Below are positions 1 through 10,600 of a stretch of DNA of 64,000 bases, piece by piece. The stretch comes from Melanocharis versteri (lineage: Eukaryota > Chordata > Aves > Passeriformes > Melanocharitidae). Position 1 is the stretch's first letter; every line of letters starts with the position of its first letter. A program made the position numbers and the translations under genes. Location: assembly GCA_013397845.1 (NCBI GenBank), contig VZTG01001876.1, positions 321,267 to 385,266 on the forward strand, given 5' to 3'. A model generated the notes under the pieces. That model saw nothing but the letters and a program-made list of their open reading frames with translations. It was not told the origin of the DNA and made no database searches.

Positions 1-565
1 CAAATTGTTGCCCTTGATGATGGAGAAATTGATGATTTTGATATATCTCACGGAGTTGCAGATGGGGGTAGTTTGTTCCTCCAGTAAGATACTTGGATCT
101 CTCTCAGGACAGTTTGGAACTGCTGTGGAAACCAATAGTACTGCAACTTGTAAAACTTTATCTGTTCCTTATTTAAGTGCAATAAAATTTGGAGCAAGAG
201 GGTGAATCAAGTGCAGAGAAGTAGAGAGCCTGGTAGATGGGGAACCAGATGAATTGTGTGAAGAAATGCTAGAACAGCAAGAACAAAAGGCCCCTATTGC
301 TTTCATTTATAATGATGCTGTGTCTGCATAACAGAGGACAGCTGTCTCTAGTCTTCCTCTTCCCTTCTTTTAAAGAGCAGACTATGTATAAACTACCTGG
401 ACTTTGTATTTTAGTTGCTGAAGTCTTGCTTTCCAGTCTCAGTATCATAGATAGGACTTAGGATTGCATATCATGTTACTCACATTTTGTGTGCAACAGG
501 GGTTTTTATGTTGGTCGGGTAACATGTTGTGGATAACCTAAAAGTTAATTTATTTAATGCTGCAG
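1..565 (+). other. ANKRD12: ANKRD12 intron (3' part), with a coding-like remnant
   Basis: This is the end of an ANKRD12 intron, closed by the acceptor TGCAG at 561-565. It holds no ANKRD12 exon. A stretch at about 3-85 and 189-331 reads like decayed coding sequence: acidic residues, then a frame at 189-221 that continues after a one-base shift at 221-331 and stops at TAA 329-331. I do not recognise the source protein. A truncated processed pseudogene is the simplest inference. Confidence 0.6.
189..331 (+). pseudogene. Possible processed-pseudogene remnant, source unknown
   Basis: Two adjacent frames give an acidic, coding-like peptide: one frame covers 189-221 (LEQEGESSAEK), the other 221-331 (starts VESLVDGEPDEL, ends YNDAVSA before TAA). 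They join only if one base is lost near 221. No splice sites flank the segment. Upstream, 3-85 also reads as an acidic peptide (VALDDGEIDDFD) before a stop. The composition is unlike the surrounding intron. I cannot assign a parent gene, and chance is still possible because the segment is short. Confidence 0.3.
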
Positions 566-713
566 ATTGTGAAGCTGTTGCTTCGACATGGTGGAAATCC
601 ATTTCAAGCCAATAAGCATGGGGAAAGACCTGTTGATGTTGCTGAAACTGAAGAATTGGAAATGCTGTTGAAAAGAGAGGTGCCCATCTCTGATGATGAG
701 GACAGTTGCTCAG
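566..713 (+). CDS. ANKRD12: ANKRD12 coding exon: last ankyrin repeat
   Basis: This exon carries 49 codons plus one base, starting IVKLLLRHGGNPFQANKHGE and ending in an acidic segment (ISDDEDSCS). It is bounded by the acceptor TGCAG before 566 and the donor CAG/GTAAAA after 713. The first part is the second helix and loop of the final ankyrin repeat of ANKRD12. The upstream repeats and the N-terminus lie outside the window. Ankyrin repeats of the ANKRD11/ANKRD12 family bind the p160 nuclear-receptor coactivators. The exon ends in phase 1, and its last G joins AT of the next exon to make the Asp of DSEEA. Identity to the mammalian protein as I remember it is very high, so the gene call is secure. 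Confidence 0.95.
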
Positions 714-2933
714 GTAAAAGCAGCTATTTAATTGCATACATAAATGCATCATTTCACCTGAGGTTAAGTGGCTTTAATCTTTTGCATAGTGTTAGCTATT
801 AAGACTTGCGGCACGTAAAAATTGATATTGCTAAGGTTGTCTTCCACTTTTATTTTTAGAGGTAGTTTGTTAAATTTTTCAGTTGAATTATCTGAAATGT
901 GTATTCTGAATTTTTTTTTCTTTTTTTTAACTTTTCTCTCTGTCTTTAGTAAACCCTTCCCACTTTGCAAATCAACTCTATATCAGAATGGTGGTTTTAC
1001 TGGAGAAAGATACGAAGGAAAATATCATATTTATTATGAGTGTTTGCTGAAGTGGAGGCAGTAATTCTTGGCCCCTCCTATATTTCTGCAGATTGAGGAG
1101 TATGTAACACCTCTTGGAGCACAGAAAGAATTGTTGCCTCCTCAGAAGCAAAAGATTCTTGACCATGAGTAACTTACTTGAGTGCCAGACAGGAGCTTTT
1201 CATTTGGTTTTCGCAGAAGCTTCAACAATTCAGAATCTTTTAGGTAAAAGCAATGAAGTGGATTGAAAACTGACTGAGTGTCCATGCCAGAAGGGTGGTG
1301 ATTAGTGGCACAAAGTTTATTTGGAGGCCAGTAACTGCCCATGGACCTTGGATCAATACTGGGTCCACTCCTGTTTAACACCTTCATTCATGGTTGGGGT
1401 AGTGTACCATCGGGAAGTTTCCTAATGACACAGACCTGGGAGTTCTGAGGAGGAGTGAGCGGTGCACCAGAGGTTGTGCTGCCATCCAGAGGAACCTCAC
1501 AGTGTTGGAGAAATGGGCTCATGGGAATCTCATGTAGTTCAACAAGAGGAAGTGCAAAGTCCTGTAGCTGGGGAGGAACAACCATGCAAGCAGCAGTGCA
1601 GGCTGGGGTCCGACCAGGTGGGAAAGCATCTTTGCAGAAAAGGCCTGGGTCGTGTGAACACCAGCTTGACCGTGAGCCAGCAATGTGCCCTTGCTACAAA
1701 GAAGGCCAGTGGTGTCCTGGGCTGCATTAGGAGATAGAGGGAGGTGGTCCTTTCGCTCTGCTCAGCACTGGTGAGGCCACAGCTGGAGTGATGGGTCTAG
1801 CTCTAGGCTCCCCAGTACAAGAGAGACATTGACAGCATGGAGAGAGTCCAGGGAAGAGCCAGGAAGATGACGAAGAGCCTGGAAAAGCAGACTCGGGGAT
1901 CTTGTTGATGTGTTCAAATACCTGAGGAGAGGGTGCAAAGAAGACAGAGCTGGGCTCTTGTCAGCTGTGCCCAGTGACAGGACAAGAGGCAATGGGCCTG
2001 CAGTAAAACGCAGGAAGTTCCCGCTGAACAGCAGGAAACATTTTTTTCACTGTGAGCGTAACCAAGCAGTGGCACAGGTTGTCTAGGGAGGCTGTGGAGT
2101 TTCTGTCCTTAGAGACATTAAAAAGCCTTCTGGGTATGGCCCTGGGCAGCTGGCTCTGGGTGTCCCTGCTTGAGCAGGGTGGGTTGAGCGAGATGATCTC
2201 CAGAGGTCCCTTCTTACCTCAACCATTCTGTGATCTGTGAAAAGCACATGAAGAAGAGCATCATGTCACATGATTGTAAAAGTTGGTTTCTCTTTCCCAG
2301 ACAAATAAAACCCACCCCTCTAGGAATGTTTTCTATTCAAAGTTTCACTGTACTTCAAGAAAAAAAAAAAAGTCGTATCGCCCAATGTTCTGATGTAGTG
2401 TTAACTTTTTTGGCACTAGAATAACTTGAAATACAGTGCATGGTCCTTCTGTTCTAAGGGGCAGTTGTGGCATCACTTCACAGAATCAACTTCAGCTTAG
2501 GGAAATCATTAATCTTAAGACAAATATTTTTACATATGTGTAAAAGAAACTTGTTACTATTTAGCAGTTGATTCCTCAACAGTCTGTCTGTGTGGGGTAT
2601 TGTCCTTGAGAAAGAGTCAAGTTATACAGGAATTATGCACAATGGGTGAGGTTTCCAAAATTCAAAGTGCATTAATTTTTTTAGATATCAGTATTAATTA
2701 GTACTTCAATGTGCCTAAGTGAGAGCTGTAAAGAGAGGGGAGGACTTTGATTTCATGACCTTTTGTTTTCTCTTAAAAAGCTTAATTCTAGTGAGAAGGT
2801 TTGTTGTGTGTTTAAGGTAGGTTTTTTCCTTTTTTCATTTGTAAAGAGGTGACTGCTGAACTGAACTCTTCTGTCCTGAAGTGTGACAAGTGTCCAATCA
2901 GTATTCAATTAATTTTTGGTTTCCTTACTCTAG
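714..2933 (+). other. ANKRD12: ANKRD12 intron with a CR1 copy
   Basis: The intron runs from donor GTAAAA at 714 to acceptor CTCTAG at 2928-2933. It contains a degraded CR1 LINE (about 1300-2240). A short coding-like patch at 1090-1171 (frame IEEYVTPLGAQKELLPP, stop at 1169-1171) has no identified source. The rest, 2240-2933, is AT-rich with no recognisable element. Confidence 0.85.
1300..2240 (+). mobile_element. CR1 LINE fragment, 3' part, degraded
   Basis: The segment follows the 3' half of an avian CR1 element in the sense direction: the 'ATACTGGGTCC' region near 1354, the reverse-transcriptase tail coding for a GVLGCIR-like peptide near 1710, the 'GTGAGGCCACAGCTGGAGT' region near 1771, and the 3'UTR with 'GAGATGATCTCCAGAGGTCC' near 2188. 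It ends in the CR1 terminal repeat (ATTCTGTG then a damaged copy, 2224-2238). Reading frames are broken by stops and shifts, so the copy is dead. It is 5'-truncated, as most CR1 copies are. Confidence 0.92.
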
Positions 2934-5900
2934 ATTCTGAAGAAGCTCCATCTGTAAATCCTTCCAGTGTAGATGGGAATGTTGATTCTGAAGCAGAGAA
3001 GGACTCTGTAGCCAACAACAGCAAACAGACAGTCCCTAGTAAAGCACCACTTCCATCTGCTCTAGATGAGTATGAGTTTAAAGATGATGATGAAGATGAA
3101 ATGAAAAAAACGATTGACGACAAACATATTCTTAGAAAAGACCCAAGGAAAGAAGATGAGACTGAAGTTGAAAAGACCAGCTTGTTTGTGAAACAAGACA
3201 AAGTCTTTTCAAAATCATTCAAAAACAAAAAGCAGAAACCCTCTAGAGTTCTTTATTCAAGTTCTGAAAGTTCAGATGAAGAAATACTTCAGGACAAGAA
3301 GATAGTCTCTCCTTGCTCTGTTTCAGAGACATCAAATTCTGATGTCAGAGTGAAGAAAGAATATATGGTTACAAATGAACACAAGCAAAAGGGCAAAGTT
3401 AAAAGGAAAGTAAAAAATCAAAGCAAAAATAAAGAGAATCAAGAAGTAAAGCAAGAAAAAGAAAATGCTAGAGTAACAAATATAGCTACTTCTGGGTTAG
3501 ATTCTTTAGATAAAGCTAGAGAGGAAGAAACCTTTAAGAAATCTTTCACCTCAAAAGAAGATTCTTCTTTACATCTATTTCATATCACTGCTGGAAAATC
3601 TCCAAAGCATCCCTGTGGGTTAAGTGAAAAGCAGTCAACCCCATTGAAGCAAGAAAACACCAAAATTTGCTTATCACCAGGAGGTTCTGAAATAGCATTG
3701 CAGTCCGAATTAGTTCGGTTTGATCACAACACTGATTCTGATTATCTAGTAGAAAGTTCCAGTGGCAAATCTTGCAAGCACAAAGAAAAAAGCAAGCATC
3801 ATCAAAAGGATTTTCACTTGGAATTTGCTGAAAAATCTAGTCCTAAAATTAAAGAGGAAGATAATAGCTCAACATTTGAGAATTCAGAGTATACTTTGAG
3901 AAAAATTGACAAGGAAGGTAAAACCCTAAAAAAGCATAAACTAAAGCACAAAGAAAGAGAAAAGGAAAAGCACAAAAAGGAACAGGATGGGGAGAGAGAG
4001 AAACACAAGCATAAAGATAATGTTAAAGAGGTTCAAAGAAGTATTGAGTTTGACAGAGAATTTTGGAAAGAAAACTTTTTCAAAAGTGATGAAAATGATG
4101 ATTCATTGTTAAATACAGAACATGAATCTCTTTCTTCAGACAGAAAATCAAAGCTAGAAAAAGCTGTGGCAAAAGAAGATAAGTTAGTTAAGGAGAGACA
4201 GTTCCAGAAAGAGAGAAGTACTAAAGACGAGAGAGAAAAAGAGAAGAACAAGAAGGAAAACGAGAAGTTTCTCAAGGATGAAAAAATAAAAGATACGAAA
4301 GAAGAAAAAGAAGTTACGCTTGCAGATAAAGAAATTGAATTGTTCTGTTTTGGTGTTAAAGATGAGGCAGCCAGCGTGCACATAGTAGAAAGAGAAACAG
4401 ATACTGAAAAGCAGGAAAGGAACTTAAAGGAAAATAAAGAAAAGACAGAAAAGCGATTCTCTGTCAAAGAAAAAGATGTTGAAAAGATAGAAAGAAAACA
4501 TGGAGAAAAAGAGAAGAAGTTAAAGCATGAATACAAAATGGAGAAAGAAAAAGCAGAAGTAAATGAAAATACAGAGAAAGCAAAGGAGAAGTCTAGTTTT
4601 CAGCAAGCAGAAAGGTGCCATAAGGAAAATGATAAGGTAAAAAGCATGGGTACTCTTAAAAAGGTTGATGAGAAAGAAAGAAATAAAGAAAAAACTGATA
4701 AGAAGCATGATAAAGAAAAGGCTGATAAAGACAGACATTGGGCTGAAAGCAAAGAAAAACACTGTCCTGAAAGAAAAGTCAAACAGTCTGAAAAAGAATC
4801 TGAATATACTAAATCAGAAAAAAATAGAACTAAAGAAAAGGAATTTGAAAAAAAAGACAAATCCAAAGACAAGGAGACCTCATCACTGGCAAACTCAAAA
4901 CACATGCAAGAGGAAAGGAGATGCACTATTACAGAAAGTAATAAAACAGTTCATGACAAACTGTCATCTTTGAAAGAAAAACCAAAAGATGATTTGTTGA
5001 AAACTCCAGATGGTAGAGAGAAAGATAAAAAAGATAAAGATATAGACAGATACAAAGAGAGAGACAAGCATAAAGATAAACTGCATCAAAGTAGTTTGCT
5101 TAAACTGAAACTTGAACATGGGAAACTAAAGCCTAAACCAGCTCCTGCACCGAAAGATGCTCGGCCTAAAGAAAAAAGATTAGTCAATGATGATTTAATG
5201 CAAACTAGTTTCGAAAGAATGCTTAGCCTTAAAGATCTGGAAATAGAGCAGTGGCATAGAAAACATAAAGAAAAAATAAAACAGAAAGAGAAGGAACGTT
5301 TGAGAAACCGCACTTGTTTAGAACATAACAAAATGAAGGAAAAACCCAAACACTCATCAGCTGAAGTAAAAGGCAAAGAACTGATTCGTTCAAAAAGTTC
5401 AGAGTTGCCGGATGTTTGTATGAAGGAAAAACAGCAGAAAGATGCTACAAGTAATAGATCACAGTCATTAGACACAAGAAGTGTCAATGTTGCAAAGCCT
5501 CCATTGGCTTTAGATAATTTAAACAGATCCCCCAAATCAGAAAGTGAAAGGATGGGGCTGAGCTCCAGGTCAGTGTCCATGGTTTCTGTTGCGAGCTCTG
5601 AGGATTCCTGCCATACCACAGTAACTACTCCAAGGCCTGCAATTGAATATGATTCGGACTTTATGCCAGAAGGTTCTGATTCCCAAATGTCTTTTACACA
5701 GTCACCATTTTTGGCAAGTGCCAAATCACCAGCCCTTGTCGAAAAAGAGGCCGATGGTCTTGCTGAGTTACCAGATCGCATTAAGCCACCTTTCACCAGC
5801 AGGCTCCCACAAATGTATGTTAGATCAGCATCTGTTGAAGATGTTAAGCTGGTTTTAAATGAGTGTAGGCCTGTTATAGAGGTTCGAAGATGCAGCATGC

Positions 5901-7618
5901 CTGCTGCAGTTTCTGAACACAGCAAACAGCCTCGAACATCAGAAGAAAACAACCAGAACGCTCTGCCGTCAGTTCAGACTTATGGTAGCACTTCTCCTAA
6001 ACCAGAGCTACCATGCAGTGCACTCGAAAGAGATTTTCAAAGCAGTGTGACTGTTCTGCAGTCAAATTTCACATCATCTCCAAATGGAGCTGCTAGCAGC
6101 AAGCAGGGGACGAGTACCATTAAAGATACTGCTCAGATGAGCCCTTCAGAAGACTCTAACATGCCTTTAGAGCCATGTGGTCAAAGTGGTGTGACTCAGC
6201 AAACCAAACAGTGGGATGTGCCTTTTGACAGACTTAATTCGTTAAACAAGGAGTTGAACAGCTTAGGTTGTGGTGTATCAGAGCAAGATGCTAAAAGCAT
6301 TATAGCAGTGCATAATTCTGAGAGCAGGACATTAAAAGAGCAGGAAGTATCTGAACTTTTGCCTCACCACGCTGAAATTAAGGGAAGTTCCAGTTCTCAG
6401 GAATCCGCATCGTTTTTGCCTTCACAGTCGCCTTGTTCTTTACCTATCCAGCCACTTCCAGTTGTGTCAAAACACATTTCTTTACCAGGCATTAGCAGTC
6501 AAGATTCATCATTTGTACAGCAGCAAAATCTAGTTCAGACTACAGCTTCTGCTTTGGATACAGATGCTACTAGTACCAGAGAGCTGGAACATGCTTTCTT
6601 CCCTTCAAACATTAAGAAGACTGATGCAGCCATTGCTGTGTATTCTGAGAGCTCTGCAAAGGATGTTTCACAGAGCTGTGAAAGGGTGAATGATTTACCG
6701 ATGGTACCATTAGAGAAAGATACTCCTGAAAGTGATAGCAGTTCACAGTTAAATGCGAATTCGTACTCATTCAATAAAGTTGTTTTTAAGAATGCCCTAA
6801 GTGAAGTGGATGGTAACACAGCAGATACTTCAGATATTAGAAATGAAAAAGACCAACAAGAAAAGTTGATCTCTGTGCATGTTGTTGATAGTAAAGCCGA
6901 TGCTGATCTCTGTGAACTAAGTTCAGGAATGTCAAAGGGAATTACAAATGAATTGGTTAATAAAAGCCCCTGCACTGCAGATGGAGAAAATGTGTTGGCA
7001 GATGATCCGCCACAGTACTCCTCTCTATCCAGCTTGGAAAACAGTTCACAACAGATTACACAGGAAGAGGTGCATAAATACAGCCAGATAGTTAAAGCAG
7101 AAGAGGAAGTTGCTGACGATCAGAAGATGGAACAGCAAGAAGTACCTCAAAGAATCACGAGGAACAGAGCAAATTTGCTTGCTAACCAGGGCAAGCAGAA
7201 TCCTCTTGGCTGCACACAAACATCAGAAAAAGAGTCTGAATCATCAGCCTCTATGAAAGCAAGAATTAGATTAACTGAGGATGATGATGCTCAGGTACAT
7301 CATCCACGTAAAAGGAAGGTGTCACGTGTGCCTCAGCCTGTGCAAGCGAACCCTTCTTTGCTGCAGGCCAAGGAGAAGACCCAGCAGTCACTGGCAGCTA
7401 TTGTTGATTCTTTGAAACTTGAAGAGATCCAGCCATACAGTTCTGAGAGAGCAAACCCCTATTTTGAATACTTGCACATAAGGAAGAAAATAGAAGAGAA
7501 GCGTAAATTGCTGTGCAGTGTTATTCCTCAGGCACCTCAATATTACGATGAATATGTGACTTTCAATGGCTCCTACCTGCTGGATGGCAATCCCTTGAGC
7601 AAGATATGCATCCCAACT
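2934..7618 (+). CDS. ANKRD12: ANKRD12 large central exon (4685 bp)
   Basis: This giant exon encodes 1562 residues of ANKRD12 (ankyrin repeat domain 12, ANCO-2/GAC-1), a nuclear cofactor. With its paralogue ANKRD11 it is reported to bind p160 coactivators and recruit histone deacetylases, damping nuclear-receptor transcription. In order the exon shows an acidic serine-rich start (DSEEAPSVNPSS; EYEFKDDDEDE near 3070-3108), a very long Lys/Glu/Asp-rich region from about 3780 to 5390 (many KEKHK and KEREK runs, probably helical and highly charged), a conserved core (LMQTSFERMLSLKDLEIEQ near 5197-5253), a Ser-rich segment (SSRSVSMVSVASSEDS near 5561), a diverged Ser/Thr-rich middle, an NLS-like basic run (HHPRKRKVSRVP, 7298-7333) and a highly conserved C-terminal block (QPYSSERANPYFEYLHIRKK near 7430). 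Start and end are set by CTCTAG/ATT and ACT/GTAAGT. The open frame runs past both splice sites, but those extensions do not match the protein. With the other exons it gives 1785 aa, as expected for the C-terminal part of a protein of about 2060 aa. Confidence 0.97.
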
Positions 7619-10600
7619 GTAAGTAACATGGTCTTTCAATATACAGTGCAATGAAAGGCATGGTTTGGTTTTATCTTTGTAACCTGCATATTCTTCCTAA
7701 CTTGCTTCTGAATGTTCTGCTGAAAACAGTAAGTTAACATATGTTCAATTAATACTGATTAATAGTATCATATTTAAAAGCCCCATTCACTGGAAGTACA
7801 AACAGTGGTTTCACAGTCACTGTAAGGCAAACCATGTATGACACTTGTCAAAGGCAGACAGACAAATATTGTATTTCAAAGCATGTAAAACCTGCTCTTT
7901 CAGAAGAGAAGTCAATTATTGAGAGCTTCTCTGAATTTCTGCTGTCAATAATTTCATTAAAACTAATTAGTCAAAGCTGTATCATTTGACAGGGGGTGGA
8001 TGTGCAGTGCTTCAAAATGCTAAGTCCACCACCAAATGTTTTAACTAGGAGAGCACCTGCCAGCGATCTCAAAAGCAGCAGATGTAATCTATTGTGTCCT
8101 GGCCTTTATAATCCATCAATTTAAAGTGTTCATCATTTTATTAAATAACGTCAAGGGGTTTTTTCCTTTTTACTGAAGAGCATCTGTAGTTCAGAGACAT
8201 CTGTTTAGTTCTAAGCTCTCCATTTCTGAATGGACAAGTTATTATGTCAGCTCATCTAAGATAATTCGCCCTTACTTGAGAGTAAAAAAGCTTTAGCTTT
8301 TTCCAGTGGAGTTGAAGATTTTTTTGATGATGCAATGAATAGAAGTTTAATGTGTAAATTTAAAAATGTTTGCTTCATTACGCAGGTAGTCTTAATTCCC
8401 CGTACAAGCTGTTTGTTCTCATTTTTTGGAATTAGTAGGCCAGTTATAGTCTGAGGAAACATGTGGGTAAGATGACCCTTTTGCAAGGTCTGTAAGTGAA
8501 CCAAGGGTGGATGGTGAGCTTCGCCACAATGTACCAGGCTGTCAGCCTTCCCAAGTCTGCAAATCTTTCTCAGTACCTGTTGCAGCTTCTGTAACATCCT
8601 GATCACCGGAGGCATAGATTTCTTTTTTTTTTTTTTTAAAAGCTGCTGCTAGTCGAGTACATCGTGTTTCCAAGCTATAGCTTACTGCTTTGGCATCATA
8701 CTAAAGTGCTTAATTTGGGATAAGTGGAAAGTAGAGAAGCATGGCATATATTTTTTCTCTGACCCATCTCGTACCCAAGCAACAGAATTCAGTTCCCTGT
8801 TATAAATGGCAATGTGTGTAGACACCGTAAGGAGGGCAGAGTTTTTGACTTGGTACTAAAGCACTGCCTTTAGGTTCCTTCCTGTCTCTGTTGCTGTGTG
8901 TAATAGGGACTCTGCAGTTAATGAGGGTAAATTTAGGTATTGGAGAGCAAAATCTCAGGTAAGAGGTTCAGAAAATATCAGATGGATGTGTGCTTCCTGT
9001 TACTAATGGCTTTTAATTAATTGTTGAAAAAAAAACCCTCTTTAAAAAAAGTTGATCAAAATGTAACTATGTAATCAAAGGATTACAGTTACTGATTTTT
9101 GTCTCATTTAGATTTCTGGTTTGATTCCCTACACATATATGTTCTGATGGTAATGATGTTTTAAACAGTTAATTGTTTTGTATATACTTTAGTCGTCCTG
9201 TTAATCTTCTACAGCTGTAGAGAGAGCAGGTGGAACTTTTTATTCCAAGGTGCTAGAAGCAAAAAGGAAGAAAATAAATTCTGAGAAGCCAAAATAAATT
9301 ATTAGGAAATTGGTGGTTATTTTCATTAGAATTAAAGTGTAAGAAAAAGCATGAGTTTTGTTCTAAATAAGAAAGTACTGTAAGCAACTCAGTTTTGTTT
9401 GTCTGAAAAATCTCCAATGCAACTAAGTGCTTTATTTAATTACTGTCACTTGTGTAAATGTACAATTTTGATAAAACTTTTCACGTTTCCTTTCAGAAAA
9501 AAAAGATACTATGTAAAAAATTAGTTGTAGTTCAGATTTAACTTATCAGCAGAATTTGCTTGTGTACACAGTTTAATAATTTTATTTGGTCACCACTGAA
9601 AATCACAATCATAATAATTCCTTTTACAAATACCATAAAAAGGAGTATTGCTAAACCATTTCATTCTAAGAAATGAGTGTTTGTTCATTGTACACATTGT
9701 CCAACAAAGTGAAAATAAAGGTTAGGCTTAGTCTCTCTGAAACGGTGAAATATTAATAACGTGTTGTTATGCCTATAATGCAGAATTTAATAAGCAACTG
9801 TAAAATTACCTTTTTGTCGAGTTTTTTTACAGTTTTTTTCCTTTGATTCTCATTATTCTCTGTTAACCAAATTTTTGCCTCATCAGTTTACATAGAGAGA
9901 AAATAGATACTCTTTCTTTAATTCTTCCTGTGTTACAGATATCCCTTTGTGTAGATCTGTGTGAAGACCATATATTTAGCTCTGACACTCTGAGACTCAG
10001 AATGGTTGGAGTAACATACTGTTCTCTGCATTGGAATTTTAATGATGCACAGTAGTTTATCTGATGGACTTCAGACATGCTGTAGGTGGGAACCAGGAGT
10101 TTCTGTGCTAAAACTTTATTTCCACAGTCTTGTTTATATATTGTAATTTATAGCCCAGATCACGTAAGGCTGTGAGGGTTTTAACGTATGGATTGTGGCT
10201 TCCCTCTCACCAGTGCAAATAAAAAACAACGTAGGAGACATCAGGTCAGTTCAAAATAGAAGGAAACAAGTCTGAATCTTCTTACAGAGTAAATTTCAAT
10301 TGTACTTGGCTCTGTTGCCTTTCAGATTGTTCCATCCATATCTTCTACAGTGTTCAGTCACCTTTATCTGTATTGTCTCCTGAGAGGTGGTACCAGGATA
10401 ATTCACTGCCAGCCTCCAACAGCTGTCTAGCAGATGTGTTCCTAGTAAAAGGAATTCTGTCCAGTCTCCCTGGCATTGCTGTAGAAACTCAAGTGGTAAA
10501 ATATAATTTTAGGGGTATTACCAGAAACCTGTTTTCAAAATGCATGAAATAGAGCATTAGAGCAGGCCAGTTGTTTGGCTGGCATAGAAGAGTGGAGGTT

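Noticed and set aside
5086..5952. 288-codon antisense open frame inside the ANKRD12 giant exon, with several shorter ones at 2905-4926
   Set aside because: Shadow of the + strand coding exon. The purine-rich coding strand gives a stop-poor, Phe/Ser/Leu-rich antisense frame, with no domain or independent evidence.
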